A program made the translations under genes and the position numbers. The notes under the pieces were generated by a model. That model had not been told where the DNA came from, ran no database searches, and worked only from the letters and a program-made list of their open reading frames with translations. A stretch of DNA of 64,000 bases from Sediminitomix flava (lineage in GTDB: Bacteria > Bacteroidota > Bacteroidia > Cytophagales > Flammeovirgaceae). The stretch lies in assembly GCF_003149185.1 (NCBI RefSeq), contig NZ_QGDO01000002.1, forward strand, positions 682,001 through 746,000, given 5' to 3'. Positions 45,024 to 56,328 of the stretch are shown here, one piece after another; within the stretch, counting starts at the first letter, position 1, and every line of letters starts with the position of its first letter.

Positions 45024-45877
45024 ATGAAAAAGCTATAACAGGAGCTACAGGACAACTTGGAAGTATTGTTGTAAATCACCTTAAAACAAAAATTCCTACC
45101 GAAAATATCATTGCTTTAGTGCGAAACCCTCAAAAAGCAGAAGCTTTGGGTGTAGAAGCTAGAACATTTGATTATAGTAAACCAGAAACACAAGTCGATG
45201 CTCTCAAAGGTATCAACAGATTATTACTTATTTCGGGTAGTGAAGTTGGTAAGCGTACAGAACAACATAGAAATGTGATAAATGCAGCAAAAGTAGCTGG
45301 TGTAGAATGGATTGTTTACACGAGTGTATTACGAGCAGACAGTTCAACTCTTTCGCTAGCTGCCGAACATGTTGAGACTGAAAAAATGCTTCAAGAATCT
45401 GATATCCCTTTTTCACTACTTAGAAATGGTTGGTACAGTGAAAACTATACCGTATCAATTGGAGGTGCACTTCAAAATGGTGCATTTATAGGCAGTGCTG
45501 GAGATGGAAAAATATCTTCAGCGGCAAGAGCTGATTATGGCGAAGCTGCTGCAAATGTCTTAGCTGATGAAAGTAACAAAGGGAAAACCTTTGAACTAGG
45601 AGGAGATTCTGCCTACACCCTTAGTGAATTTGCAGCTGAAATTTCTAATCAATTAGGTAATGATATTCCTTATAAAGACTTACCCGAGTCCGTATTTGCA
45701 GATATTCTAAAAGAAGCAGGACTACCTGAGGGTTTTGCTCAGATGCTAGCCAACAGTGATATCAGTGCATCAAAAGGAGATTTGTTTGAAGATGGAAAAC
45801 AACTTTCACAACTTTTAGGCAGACCAACTACACCTATAGCTAATTCTATTAAAGAAGCATTAAAACAAATAGGTTAA
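45024..45877 (+). pseudogene. Frameshifted QorB/YtfG-like NAD(P)H quinone reductase (SDR)
   Basis: The body (VRNPQKAEAL; LLLISGSEVGKRTEQHRNVI; LLRNGWYSENY) is a QorB/YtfG-type SDR that reduces quinones with NADPH. ATG AAA AAG CTA TAA at 45024 stops after four codons, while the next frame reads AAA GCT ATA ACA GGA GCT ACA GGA CAA CTT, the Rossmann GATGQLG motif. The A-run 45027-45031 has five A; six would restore MKKAITGATGQLG. The longest intact frame starts with GTG at 45119 and lacks the nucleotide-binding loop. Either the gene is inactivated by a one-base deletion, slippage restores it, or the A-run is miscalled. Confidence 0.8.
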
Positions 45878-45964
45878 GTAGGTGGACAAAAGAAAATGGT
45901 TTTATTTTCCATTCATAGTAATTCATGCACAGTGGCGATTGTATTGCTTATTCTAGTTGTAGTG

Positions 45965-46184
45965 TTCATTTCTTTTCTTGATAAAAGAAACGAACCAAAG
46001 AAAATCAAGCCACATAAAAAACGGGCACCCCACTAGCCATACTTCTCCGCTTTTGTGGCGAACAACCCGCAAACACGCATAAGGGGGCTGTTTGTCCCAT
46101 CGTGCGGAGCTTGCGCTGATTTGTGGGGAAGAAGATTGAATGGGACTTGATTTTTTGCTTCGTTTTTCATCAAGGAAAAATGAA
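45965..46184. repeat. MITE-like element with imperfect terminal inverted repeats and GC-rich core
   Basis: The left end (TTCATTT...CTTGAT...GAAACGAAC...AAATCAAG, about 45 bp) is the reverse complement, with small gaps, of the right end at 46144-46184. The core at about 46020-46135 is clearly richer in G and C than the surroundings and contains internal dyads (CTCCGC with GCGGAG, TGTGGGG-type). It holds no transposase. Similar short elements are scattered in Bacteroidota genomes. Confidence 0.7.
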
Positions 46185-46281
46185 GACTACGATTAAATCA
46201 ATGAACAATAATTCCCACTATAGACGATCAATTTGAATGAAAATCGAAATTACCCAAATTAATATGTCCTAGTACTTAATC

Positions 46282-46322
46282 AAAAGAATAAAGAGCATAG
46301 AAAATGCCCTTTATTCTTTTTC
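46282..46322. terminator. Terminator after the LCIB-like gene
   Basis: AAAAGAATAAAGAGCAT (46282-46298) pairs with ATGCCCTTTATTCTTTT (46304-46320) with one mismatch, and each side has T or A runs. Confidence 0.85.
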
Positions 46323-46324
46323 CA

Positions 46325-47038
46325 TTATAGCGTATTCAAATCGATCACTTCAAAGTTTCGAGTATCAAAATAATCATCCAAACCATAATCTGTATTAATA
46401 ATTATCCCCCCCAGTAGAGTTACCTTATCTACATTAAACTCCTCTTTACACGTTTTCAGATGTTCATGGATTTTTTCATCAATAACTCTATAAGTTGCTT
46501 CTGTGATTGCTTTTGACGGATTATCACTTCCTAATATTTCTGCTCGATACGGTAATAAACTTTCTTCCAACTTCATTTGCTGATAGTCAGGTTCATTGAC
46601 TACAGGAACGTAATCTTCATCTTGAAAACGGTCTAGGGCAAGCATTAAAGCACCGCAAGAATTTCCTGTTTCCTCCATTCTTGGTCGATACATTTTCCCC
46701 AATTCACCATCTAAAGTAATTCCTATATGTGGACCGTAAAAAATGAAAGCACTCCCTTCATCAGGGACGTGGTGAGCAAATGCGGTCATTCCTGTCTGAC
46801 CAACAAATGGAAGACCTCCTAATCCGCCCATTGAGAAAGGACCAAACAAGACATTAAAAAAAGTAGTGGATGGGACGTTAATATCATCAGAACATACAGA
46901 AGTAGCCATGAGTACTTTTGAAACATCAAGTTGATGTTCAATTTGCATTTTCCCTAAGTAATGAATTGAGGTGTCTTTCGCATCTTTAGCATTAGGAAAT
47001 TCTTTTTTAACTACTTGATCAAATTTTCTTTGTAACAT
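46325..47038 (-). CDS. LCIB/C-type beta-carbonic-anhydrase-like protein
   Basis: The 237-aa protein resembles the LCIB_C_CA family, named from limiting-CO2-inducible proteins of algae. Candidate zinc ligands Cys49 (TSVCSDDIN), His104 (FYGPHIGIT) and Cys128 (GNSCGALM) are in the family order. GGLGGLPFVGQTGM and FAHHVPDEG are also conserved-looking. Members interconvert CO2 and bicarbonate, though many are inactive or partners of others. A Zur-type box sits 71 bp (centre) upstream, so it may be a zinc-starvation isoform of carbonic anhydrase. A terminator follows immediately. The family call is from motif recall; catalytic activity is not established. Confidence 0.7.
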   Translation of the reverse strand: MLQRKFDQVVKKEFPNAKDAKDTSIHYLGKMQIEHQLDVSKVLMATSVCSDDINVPSTTFFNVLFGPFSMGGLGGLPFVGQTGMTAFAHHVPDEGSAFIFYGPHIGITLDGELGKMYRPRMEETGNSCGALMLALDRFQDEDYVPVVNEPDYQQMKLEESLLPYRAEILGSDNPSKAITEATYRVIDEKIHEHLKTCKEEFNVDKVTLLGGIIINTDYGLDDYFDTRNFEVIDLNTL

Positions 47039-47483
47039 GCTATAAAATGGTTGTAAAGTTAATAAGGTTTTAAATGTAAAGGTAGATTTTTCGAGCTCAT
47101 ACGCGACTATATCGCATAAATGGTTAGTGTTATTAAGATATTAAGAATGAAACTAATAAGTATTATATTTCAATAAGAAACACCGATAGTTAAGCTTAAT
47201 TAAAATAGATTAAAATAACCTATGTTACATCTAAATATAAAAAATTGAGTAGGGCAATTTATACTCTAAATTGTTATACTCCCATCCTTCTTTCAGATAA
47301 GAATATTCTTAGCTGTAATCATGTTATTTTTCAACCTTTAAAAGAAAAATCGAGATCCATTTTATAAAAAAATACGATTCAGTTTTTCAATTCCTTTACG
47401 AAAGCCATTTTTTAAAGTCTTAATCAATGATTAAAGCCTAGATCTTGTTTGTTTTTTATGTCAAAAACTAAACAAACTAACAA
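47039..47483. other. 445-bp divergent intergenic region holding a Zur-type box
   Basis: It lies between the LCIB-like gene (-) and the DUF2807 gene (+). The Zur-type site at 47101-47117 is the only clear signal. A weak TAnnTTTG-like element for the minus strand (TACCTTTA) is near 47076-47083. The rest is AT-rich. Confidence 0.5.
47101..47117. promoter_or_regulatory. Zur-type operator upstream of the LCIB-like gene
   Basis: ACGCGACTATATCGCAT differs from ATGCRAC-N3-GTYGCAT at two positions (C at 2, A at 11). Its centre is 71 bp upstream of the LCIB-like start, similar to the 67 and 55 bp of the merC and regulator boxes. Confidence 0.6.
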
Positions 47484-48263
47484 ATGAAAACTCTACTAAA
47501 AATCTCTATCCTTTTATCACTTTTCTGCTTTTGGTCTTGTGATGACGATGATGACATCAATGGTTCAGGAGAAAGTATTACACGGGAGGTTGATATTTCT
47601 AACGATTTTCAAGGCTTGGATATACGAGTTCCAGCTCAAGTCATGATTACGCAAGATGATTCAACATCTATTACAGCAACAGGACAAGAAAATATCTTGA
47701 ATAACCTTGAATATCGCATAAACAATGATGGAATACTTACAATTAAATTTGATCGAAATGTTTCTTCTTTTGAAGAATTGATTTTAGAAATCAGCTTAAG
47801 CACCCTCAAAGAAATGAGAGCTTCAGGAAAGGCTGAAATCACTGGACTTACTCCCTTCAGAGACCTAAATGATTTAGACATTAAACAAAGTGGTTTGTCT
47901 TCCATTAACCTAGACTCTATTTTTTCAGAAGAGCTTGAAATAGATATGAGTGGAGAATCTAAACTTAATATCATTCATAGCACTACTCAAACGGAAATTG
48001 ATATGAGTGGAAATACATCAATTGATATAGAGGGAACAAGCCAATCTACGGAAATAGACATGAGCGGAGACTCGAATATTGAAGGAGTTGATTTCAATAC
48101 CGAATCATTGGAAGTTGATATGAGCGGTTCATCTAATCTGACAATCACAGTAGAACTTTCCATTGATGGTCAAATCTCTGGGTCTAGTCAAATACGCTAC
48201 GGAGGGCAGCCTTCCGTAAATGTTTCAACGAGTGGCTCTAGCTCAATTGAGCCTATCAACTAA
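47484..48263 (+). CDS. GIN-domain (DUF2807) lipoprotein
   Basis: The 259-aa lipoprotein has lipobox Cys19 (CFWSC) followed by five Asp. The DUF2807 head-GIN region is a right-handed beta-helix. Four near repeats of about 17-21 residues share the core E-[IV]-DMSG between residues 155 and 220, and a serine/glycine-rich end follows (SGSSSIEPIN). The family is common on Bacteroidota surfaces; adhesion has been proposed, but no function is proven. It is a single gene. Confidence 0.85.
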   Translation: MKTLLKISILLSLFCFWSCDDDDDINGSGESITREVDISNDFQGLDIRVPAQVMITQDDSTSITATGQENILNNLEYRINNDGILTIKFDRNVSSFEELILEISLSTLKEMRASGKAEITGLTPFRDLNDLDIKQSGLSSINLDSIFSEELEIDMSGESKLNIIHSTTQTEIDMSGNTSIDIEGTSQSTEIDMSGDSNIEGVDFNTESLEVDMSGSSNLTITVELSIDGQISGSSQIRYGGQPSVNVSTSGSSSIEPIN

Positions 48264-48416
48264 TATTTTTCTACAAGGAGCCTTATTAAAAAACAGAGAT
48301 AAGGTTCCTTGAACTCTCTTAAAACCTTCCCAAACACCATTTTACTTCTCTTTAAAAAATTCCATATCTTAGACCTAATACACCTTAAACATTTGATACT
48401 ATCAAGTTCATACTGT

Positions 48417-49220
48417 ATGACTGACTTTTACTTTGACCAACAACAATATAGATTGCGTATTGGCTATTTTGATGAAATCACACCAACATTACCATCGCTC
48501 TCAGCTATTCATAGAGCACAACACTTAAGTATTCCTTTTGAAAACTTTGATATTTGTCTTGGCAAAGGCATCAATCTATCTTCTGATCACTTGTTCAATA
48601 AACTGATCAAACAGAAAAGAGGAGGATATTGCTTTGAGTTAAACGGGATTTTACTTTTAGCTCTTCAGTCATTTGATTTCAGTGCTAGAGCCTTATTAGG
48701 TAGAGTACACCTTTCGGGAAAGCCCACAGGACGAGGACATCAAATTACCTTAGTCAGTTTTGGAGAAGAAAAATATATTGTAGATGCTGGCTTTGGTTCA
48801 AATACACCACCTATGCCTATTCCACTTGTTTGTAATTCAGAATTTTCCTTTCAAGATCAGTCTTTCAAACTCGTAAATACAGCTCTATTTGGTTACATGT
48901 TACAAACAAAATATGAGAATGGTTGGAAAGATTTATACAGCTTTGAGCTAAATCATGTTTGTGAAGGAGATATCGCTTACGGAAATCATTATACCTCTAC
49001 AAGTCCTGACTCATTATTCACAAAGTCTAGAGTAGCAGTTATCCGAAAAGAGAATGGAATAATCACGTTGCTAAATCGTAGAATTAGAAAAGCACTGAAT
49101 GGTAAGGAAGAAATCATCTTTTTAGAAGAAAATCAATCTTACATCAGTGCTTTAAAAGAACATTTTGGAATAGAACTTAACACTCAATACGAACAGCTAA
49201 AACCTTATCATCCCGAATAA
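48417..49220 (+). CDS. Arylamine N-acetyltransferase
   Basis: From ATG at 48417 this 267-aa enzyme has the NAT catalytic triad Cys72 (RGGYCFELN), His108 (GRGHQITLV) and Asp123 (IVDAGFG), with the PFENFD motif near residue 40. NATs move acetyl from acetyl-CoA to arylamines, hydrazines or related amines, a detoxification or secondary-metabolism step. The frame extends upstream to a TTG at 48309, but those 36 residues are not NAT-like. It converges on the MATE gene only 3 bp away. Confidence 0.92.
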   Translation: MTDFYFDQQQYRLRIGYFDEITPTLPSLSAIHRAQHLSIPFENFDICLGKGINLSSDHLFNKLIKQKRGGYCFELNGILLLALQSFDFSARALLGRVHLSGKPTGRGHQITLVSFGEEKYIVDAGFGSNTPPMPIPLVCNSEFSFQDQSFKLVNTALFGYMLQTKYENGWKDLYSFELNHVCEGDIAYGNHYTSTSPDSLFTKSRVAVIRKENGIITLLNRRIRKALNGKEEIIFLEENQSYISALKEHFGIELNTQYEQLKPYHPE

Positions 49221-49223
49221 GAC

Positions 49224-50564
49224 TTAGGTCGCCAAAGCCTTGAGTCGACCTTGTTTTTGCAGTAAAAATAAACCTATAAGTAGCGTAATTGCCTCTGAGA
49301 GAATCAGCGCATAAATTACACCTTCACCTTTGAAGAATTTGGTTAGAATTATGATAAATATTATAGGAAGTACTAATGATCTACTCAATGAAATAATTAA
49401 GGATGGTCTTGGGCTATGGACTGCCGTAAAGTAAGACGACAAGATCAAGTTTACCCCAATAAATAGCAGTGCTGGCCAAACCATCATGACTAGCTCTTGC
49501 GCCAAGGCAATCACTTCAGTATTCGATTTTTTCAAGAAAACCAACACCAGTGAATCTGAATGCCAAACTACCAAAGAAACCAGAACTAAGCCTAATACCA
49601 ATACATTGGCAATAGCCAAGCGTCCCATTTTAGCTACTCTACGGAAAAGCTCTGCTCCATAGTTGATACTAATAATGGATTTCACCCCATCTGAAAGCCC
49701 GTAGCAAACCATAATATTGAAGTATAACAAATAACCTATAACGGAATAAGCTGCCACTCCATTAGTCCCGTAATACTTCATCATTGTAATATTGGTAAGG
49801 TAAAAAAGAAGACCTCCCGAAACCTCACTCAATAACTCCGAAGAACCATTGTATACAATATCTTTTAAAACAGACCAAGTATGCTTATTTGGTAGAACGT
49901 ACTTCAAATGCCCTTTTTTACTAAAGAAATGAGGCATTAGTAAAATTGGAATAGATAAATACGATAGGGAAGTACCCCATGCAGCTCCTTCCACACCCCA
50001 GTCTAGCACACCAATGAAAATGTAATCTAAAATCACATTTAGCACTCCTGTCATAATCAGAGAAAGTGAAGAGCGTTTAGGCAAACCATCTACTCTAGCA
50101 AAGTAACTAAGCCCGAAACTAGATAAGAACGGAATACACATAATAATCACACTGAGGTAATCGACAACCTTTGCGTGAATTCTCTGATCTGCACCAAGAA
50201 AAGTAGCTAATTCATCTACAAACGTAAGTCCCAAGATCATCATGATCAAATTGATTGACCAAATCAGATATGAAACCATACTAAAAATCTGAGAAGCTTT
50301 CTTAAACTTCCCCTCCCCAATATATTTTCCACAAAAGACTTCTCCCCCTGTAGACAGCAATATATCAAACGCAACAATGAAAGGTAAAATTGGTGCACAA
50401 ATACTAACCACTGTTAGTCCATCTGTACCCACATAATGCCCCAAAAAGATTCCATCAATGATCCCTGCCGATGACACTGCCACCAAACCGAGAATCACGG
50501 GAACGGTATAAGTGAAAAACACCCTTACGACCTTCCCTTCCAATACCCTATTATTATCTTCCAT
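49224..50564 (-). CDS. MATE family efflux transporter
   Basis: This 446-aa inner-membrane exporter has 12 hydrophobic segments in two related halves (GLVAVSSAGIIDGIFLGHYVG and NGSSELLSEVSGGLLFYLTN). It belongs to the MATE/MVF-type superfamily that expels drugs or cationic metabolites using H+ or Na+. A GTSLSYLSIP patch and Pro/Gly-rich helix 7 fit. It is convergent with the NAT gene, both being plausible detoxification functions. The substrate is unknown. Confidence 0.9.
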   Translation of the reverse strand: MEDNNRVLEGKVVRVFFTYTVPVILGLVAVSSAGIIDGIFLGHYVGTDGLTVVSICAPILPFIVAFDILLSTGGEVFCGKYIGEGKFKKASQIFSMVSYLIWSINLIMMILGLTFVDELATFLGADQRIHAKVVDYLSVIIMCIPFLSSFGLSYFARVDGLPKRSSLSLIMTGVLNVILDYIFIGVLDWGVEGAAWGTSLSYLSIPILLMPHFFSKKGHLKYVLPNKHTWSVLKDIVYNGSSELLSEVSGGLLFYLTNITMMKYYGTNGVAAYSVIGYLLYFNIMVCYGLSDGVKSIISINYGAELFRRVAKMGRLAIANVLVLGLVLVSLVVWHSDSLVLVFLKKSNTEVIALAQELVMMVWPALLFIGVNLILSSYFTAVHSPRPSLIISLSRSLVLPIIFIIILTKFFKGEGVIYALILSEAITLLIGLFLLQKQGRLKALAT

Positions 50565-50838
50565 ATTTCGTGCGCTTTAAAATCCAGCGAACACTCAAAC
50601 TCAAAATACACCTCTCATTTTCAATCGCTTAATGAAATAGCATATCCTAAGACTTAAAAGTTGCGCGAAATTGGAAATTTATTCTTTTAGAATAATTCTT
50701 TGTTCGCTTTTATTAAGATACGTTATAAATGCCTTGCTCAAGTTATAAAAAGTCAAAGAATATAAATTGACATCAAACAAATACTAGATTCAGTATCATA
50801 AACTCTTATACAATAATTTTATAAACATCTTAATCATT

Positions 50839-52038
50839 ATGAAACACTTACCTTTTCTTTTATTGCTTCTTTGCCCTCTGCAATTAATGGCTCAAAAAGA
50901 ATTCAAATCTTATATCAATACCAATACTACTGAACTCAAATCTATTGATCTCAACTATGAAAATGATGATGATCTTACACCCATAAAAAATGCGATTGGA
51001 GAAGCTCAAGTCGTAATGCTCGGAGAACAAGATCATGGAGATGCAGCTACATTTCTAATGAAAGCCCGACTTGTGAAGTATTTACATGAAGAATGTGGCT
51101 TTGACATCATCGCCTTCGAAAGTAATTTCTATGACTTACAAGGCGCCTTTGAAAAAGACTCACTCAACTTTCAAGATGCATATGAAGACATCTTTCCAAT
51201 ATGGACAAAGTGTGGAGAGTGTGAACCTATATTTTCATATATCAAAGAAACTCAACAATCTGAAAATCCGCTTTTCATCACCGGATTTGATATGCAGAAT
51301 TACTTTAATGAAGAGTATTCACCGAATTTTAAGCAATTCATAAGTGAAAACAATTTGAAAATTCAAGAAGAAGAAAAATTCTTTGAAGTACTAGATACCC
51401 TAACCAAAAATAATAATCCAACCACCTTTAATGAAGAAGAATGGAATACCTTCTTTACTACAATTGAAAAATTACAAAATACATACACTAAAGATAATTT
51501 TTGGAAACAAGAATTACATAACCTAAAGGGTTTTGCTGAAATGCGCAAGAGTACTAAATTCGATAACACATTGAATATTAGAGATACGTATATGGCTGAT
51601 AATTTGATTTGGTTAGCCGAGAAACGCTTTCCTAATAAGAAAATCATTGTTTGGGCTCACAATTTCCATATTGCCAGAGGACTTGGCCCCAAAAAAGTTA
51701 GTCTAGGTAATGAAGCCTACAAATCACTAGGAGACAAAATGTATTCAATTGCATTCACATCTCTTGAAGGTTCTACAGGTTGGGCATTCAAGACCTCTGA
51801 AAACTATAAAGTAATGCCTCCTCATAAAATTGCCCTTGAAAGAAGAATTGAGGACTTAGGGTATGAACAAGCCTTTCTCGATTTAAAAAGCTTTAATGGA
51901 AAAAGAACAAAGTTTACTATGAAGGGACTTAAACATTGGTCTGAAAAAAGAAACTGGTTCAATATTTTTGATAGTGTAATTTACATTAAAACTATGTTTC
52001 CTTGTACTAAAGAAGAAGAAGTCATGTTGATTAATTAG
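50839..52038 (+). CDS. Exported erythromycin-esterase-like protein
   Basis: The 399-aa protein has a signal peptide (LLLLLCPLQLMAQ) and an Ere-fold domain: VVMLGEQDHGDAATFLMK with the conserved His, IIAFESNFYDL with the catalytic Glu, and VVWAHNFH-type IIVWAHNFHIARG. Authentic Ere enzymes open macrolide lactones; most homologues in environmental Bacteroidota have unknown substrates. Export to the periplasm distinguishes it from cytoplasmic EreA/B. MazG is encoded 28 bp downstream, perhaps on the same transcript. Confidence 0.85.
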   Translation: MKHLPFLLLLLCPLQLMAQKEFKSYINTNTTELKSIDLNYENDDDLTPIKNAIGEAQVVMLGEQDHGDAATFLMKARLVKYLHEECGFDIIAFESNFYDLQGAFEKDSLNFQDAYEDIFPIWTKCGECEPIFSYIKETQQSENPLFITGFDMQNYFNEEYSPNFKQFISENNLKIQEEEKFFEVLDTLTKNNNPTTFNEEEWNTFFTTIEKLQNTYTKDNFWKQELHNLKGFAEMRKSTKFDNTLNIRDTYMADNLIWLAEKRFPNKKIIVWAHNFHIARGLGPKKVSLGNEAYKSLGDKMYSIAFTSLEGSTGWAFKTSENYKVMPPHKIALERRIEDLGYEQAFLDLKSFNGKRTKFTMKGLKHWSEKRNWFNIFDSVIYIKTMFPCTKEEEVMLIN

Positions 52039-52066
52039 ATTGTCATAGTTTTATACTTCAACTACT

Positions 52067-52447
52067 ATGGAACAATTTGAAAAACTACTTCACATTGCAC
52101 AACGCAAATCTATCATAGATCAAAATAGCGATTGGTCGAATGGTTCATCTACCTATCTTGAAGAAATCAAAAAAGAGGTAGAAGAAGTCTTGGAAGAAAT
52201 CCCTAAAAATAGAGATTGCTATCTTGAAGATGAACTAGGCGATATTCTTTGGGACTATATGAATATTCTTTTAGCGATGGAAAAAGAACGCGGTATCAAG
52301 CTTACGGCTGTTTTAGAGCGTGCTTGTAAGAAATACGAAGAAAGAATTTTGGGCATTGAATCTGGAAAATCATGGGCTGAAGTAAAAGAAAAACAGAAAA
52401 TTGACCTTGCCGAAGAACTTGATTTGGAAAAAAGTAAAAGCAGTTAA
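52067..52447 (+). CDS. MazG-like nucleotide pyrophosphohydrolase
   Basis: The 126-aa single-domain all-alpha NTP pyrophosphatase has metal-site acidic residues in YLEEIKKEVEEVLEE and YLEDELGDILWDYMN, the EExxE...ExxD pattern of MazG. Such proteins hydrolyse non-canonical or excess NTPs to NMP and PPi. It is half the length of full MazG. It lies 28 bp after the Ere-like gene. A terminator lies 110 bp downstream. Confidence 0.88.
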   Translation: MEQFEKLLHIAQRKSIIDQNSDWSNGSSTYLEEIKKEVEEVLEEIPKNRDCYLEDELGDILWDYMNILLAMEKERGIKLTAVLERACKKYEERILGIESGKSWAEVKEKQKIDLAEELDLEKSKSS

Positions 52448-52556
52448 TCACTTTCTGACTGTTCTTATTTTTATAATTCATCAGATAGAAAAAACGGAGA
52501 ACAATAAGTATTTTCATTGTCACTAAAAAGATTTTCACCCTAAAAATGAAACGACG

Positions 52557-52590
52557 AAATCCACTTAAGATATAATTAAGTGGATTTTTT
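52557..52590 (+). terminator. Terminator after the MazG-like gene
   Basis: A 12-bp perfect stem (AAATCCACTTAA with TTAAGTGGATTT) has a 7-nt loop followed by a T-run. Confidence 0.88.
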
Positions 52591-52688
52591 CATTTCAATA
52601 CTTTCGGTATTAACCCTTTCTAAATGTTCTACAGAAAATCAGTGTTTTCAAGTAAACAACACATTCTTTAATCAGAGTACCACTCTGA

Positions 52689-54992
<2,304 letters not shown>

Positions 54993-55153
54993 ACAATGTA
55001 AAAGCTACTACTTGAATGAGACACTTCAGTGTTGATTTTATACACTTGGGTAAGATTTAAACATTTATTTATCATGAAAACTCAACCTTTGATAGTGTAA
55101 TGTAAAAATCAGAAACTCATTCTTATAATAGAGGAGTAGTTTTAGCACTGGGC

Positions 55154-55188
55154 AAACCTGTAGAGTCATCCTCTACAGGTTTCTTTTT
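55154..55188 (+). terminator. Terminator before the TrmH-family gene
   Basis: A 12-bp perfect stem (AAACCTGTAGAG and CTCTACAGGTTT) with loop TCATC precedes a T-run. It lies about 160 bp after katG and probably ends its transcript. Confidence 0.85.
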
Positions 55189-55260
55189 AACCCTCAACCC
55201 ATAAATTATTTAGCTTCTCTGTATCTTTACCTTCAATTATTCAATTACATTTCATTTCTA

Positions 55261-55803
55261 ATGACTAGACAAGCGAACACTATCTGTAAAAACCTAATTG
55301 CAGTACTTGAAGAACCTAACTTCATCATGAACATCGGAAATGTAATCCGTAATGTGAATGCTTTAGGAGTGGAAAAACTCTATGTTGTTGATAGCAAGAA
55401 AAGGTTAGAGGATAATTTGGAAGAAATGCGAAAACGGAAATCTTTACTCAAACATTCTGTTTCAGCAATCAAATGGACTGAAGTAAACAGGTTTAACTCT
55501 ACAGAAGAATGTCTTCAGCAATTAGAAAAGGATCATTACACTTCGGTTGTAACCTCTCCATACATCAAAGGGAAGAAAAATGCTATTCTACACGAAGGAG
55601 TTTATACCCAAGAAAAATTAGCGGTTTGGTTTGGGAATGAATCTGATGGCATTAGCAATCTTGCCATTGAAAAAAGTGAGCTTTGTATTCAAATGGAAAT
55701 GTTTGGACAAGTAGACAGCCTAAACCTTGCTACTTCCACAGGAATAGTATTATACGAAATTACCAAACAAAGACGATTAGCAAATTTGGTTGATCTAAAG
55801 TAA
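55261..55803 (+). CDS. TrmH/SpoU-family RNA 2'-O-methyltransferase
   Basis: This 180-aa trefoil-knot SPOUT protein uses S-adenosylmethionine to methylate ribose 2'-OH in tRNA or rRNA. The three motifs are IGNVIRNVNALGVEKLYVVD, LAVWFGNESDGIS and VDSLNLATSTGIVLYEI. The length of 180 aa suggests TrmH or a small relative without an added N-domain. The target base is unknown. It is followed by the DUF2200 gene 37 bp later. Confidence 0.9.
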   Translation: MTRQANTICKNLIAVLEEPNFIMNIGNVIRNVNALGVEKLYVVDSKKRLEDNLEEMRKRKSLLKHSVSAIKWTEVNRFNSTEECLQQLEKDHYTSVVTSPYIKGKKNAILHEGVYTQEKLAVWFGNESDGISNLAIEKSELCIQMEMFGQVDSLNLATSTGIVLYEITKQRRLANLVDLK

Positions 55804-55840
55804 ATTGATCTTCTAATAATATTACTAAAAAGATTATAAT

Positions 55841-56206
55841 ATGAAAACGACTGCGACACACGACGATAGAATAGCCAATATGACCTTTAAGTCTGTTTAT
55901 CCTCATTACGTCACTAAAGTTGAAAAGAAAGGGAGAACACTAGACGAACTTCATGAAGTGATTGAATGGCTTACAGGTTTTGATCAAAAGAAACTTGAAG
56001 AATTAATGGAGGAAAATGTGACTTTCCAAACTTTCTTTGAAAGAGCTACAATCAATCCTAATGCAGAGCTTATCAAAGGTGTAATCTGTGGTTATAGAGT
56101 TGAAGAGATTGAAAATACACTTACTCAACAAGTTCGTTATCTTGATAAACTTGTTGATGAATTAGCTAAAGGTAAAAAGATGGAAAAAATCTTAAGAAAA
56201 GCCTAA
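55841..56206 (+). CDS. DUF2200 family protein
   Basis: The 121-aa protein matches DUF2200 by [26 protein letters not shown] and [22 protein letters not shown]. No enzyme motif is known. It lies 37 bp after the TrmH-family gene. Function is unknown. Confidence 0.85.
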   Translation: MKTTATHDDRIANMTFKSVYPHYVTKVEKKGRTLDELHEVIEWLTGFDQKKLEELMEENVTFQTFFERATINPNAELIKGVICGYRVEEIENTLTQQVRYLDKLVDELAKGKKMEKILRKA

Positions 56207-56328
56207 CTTTTCCTTTAACCCCGAACAGCGATTGATGTACATATCGAAGTCGTACATCGAAAAACTTCGCATCCTTCAATCCTTATCTATAAATTCAGAT
56301 CATTAAATACCTGACTAAAATCACACAA

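Noticed and set aside
50839-52038. True macrolide-resistance esterase
   Set aside because: The fold is clear, but most environmental homologues have other substrates and the protein is exported; resistance is not claimed.
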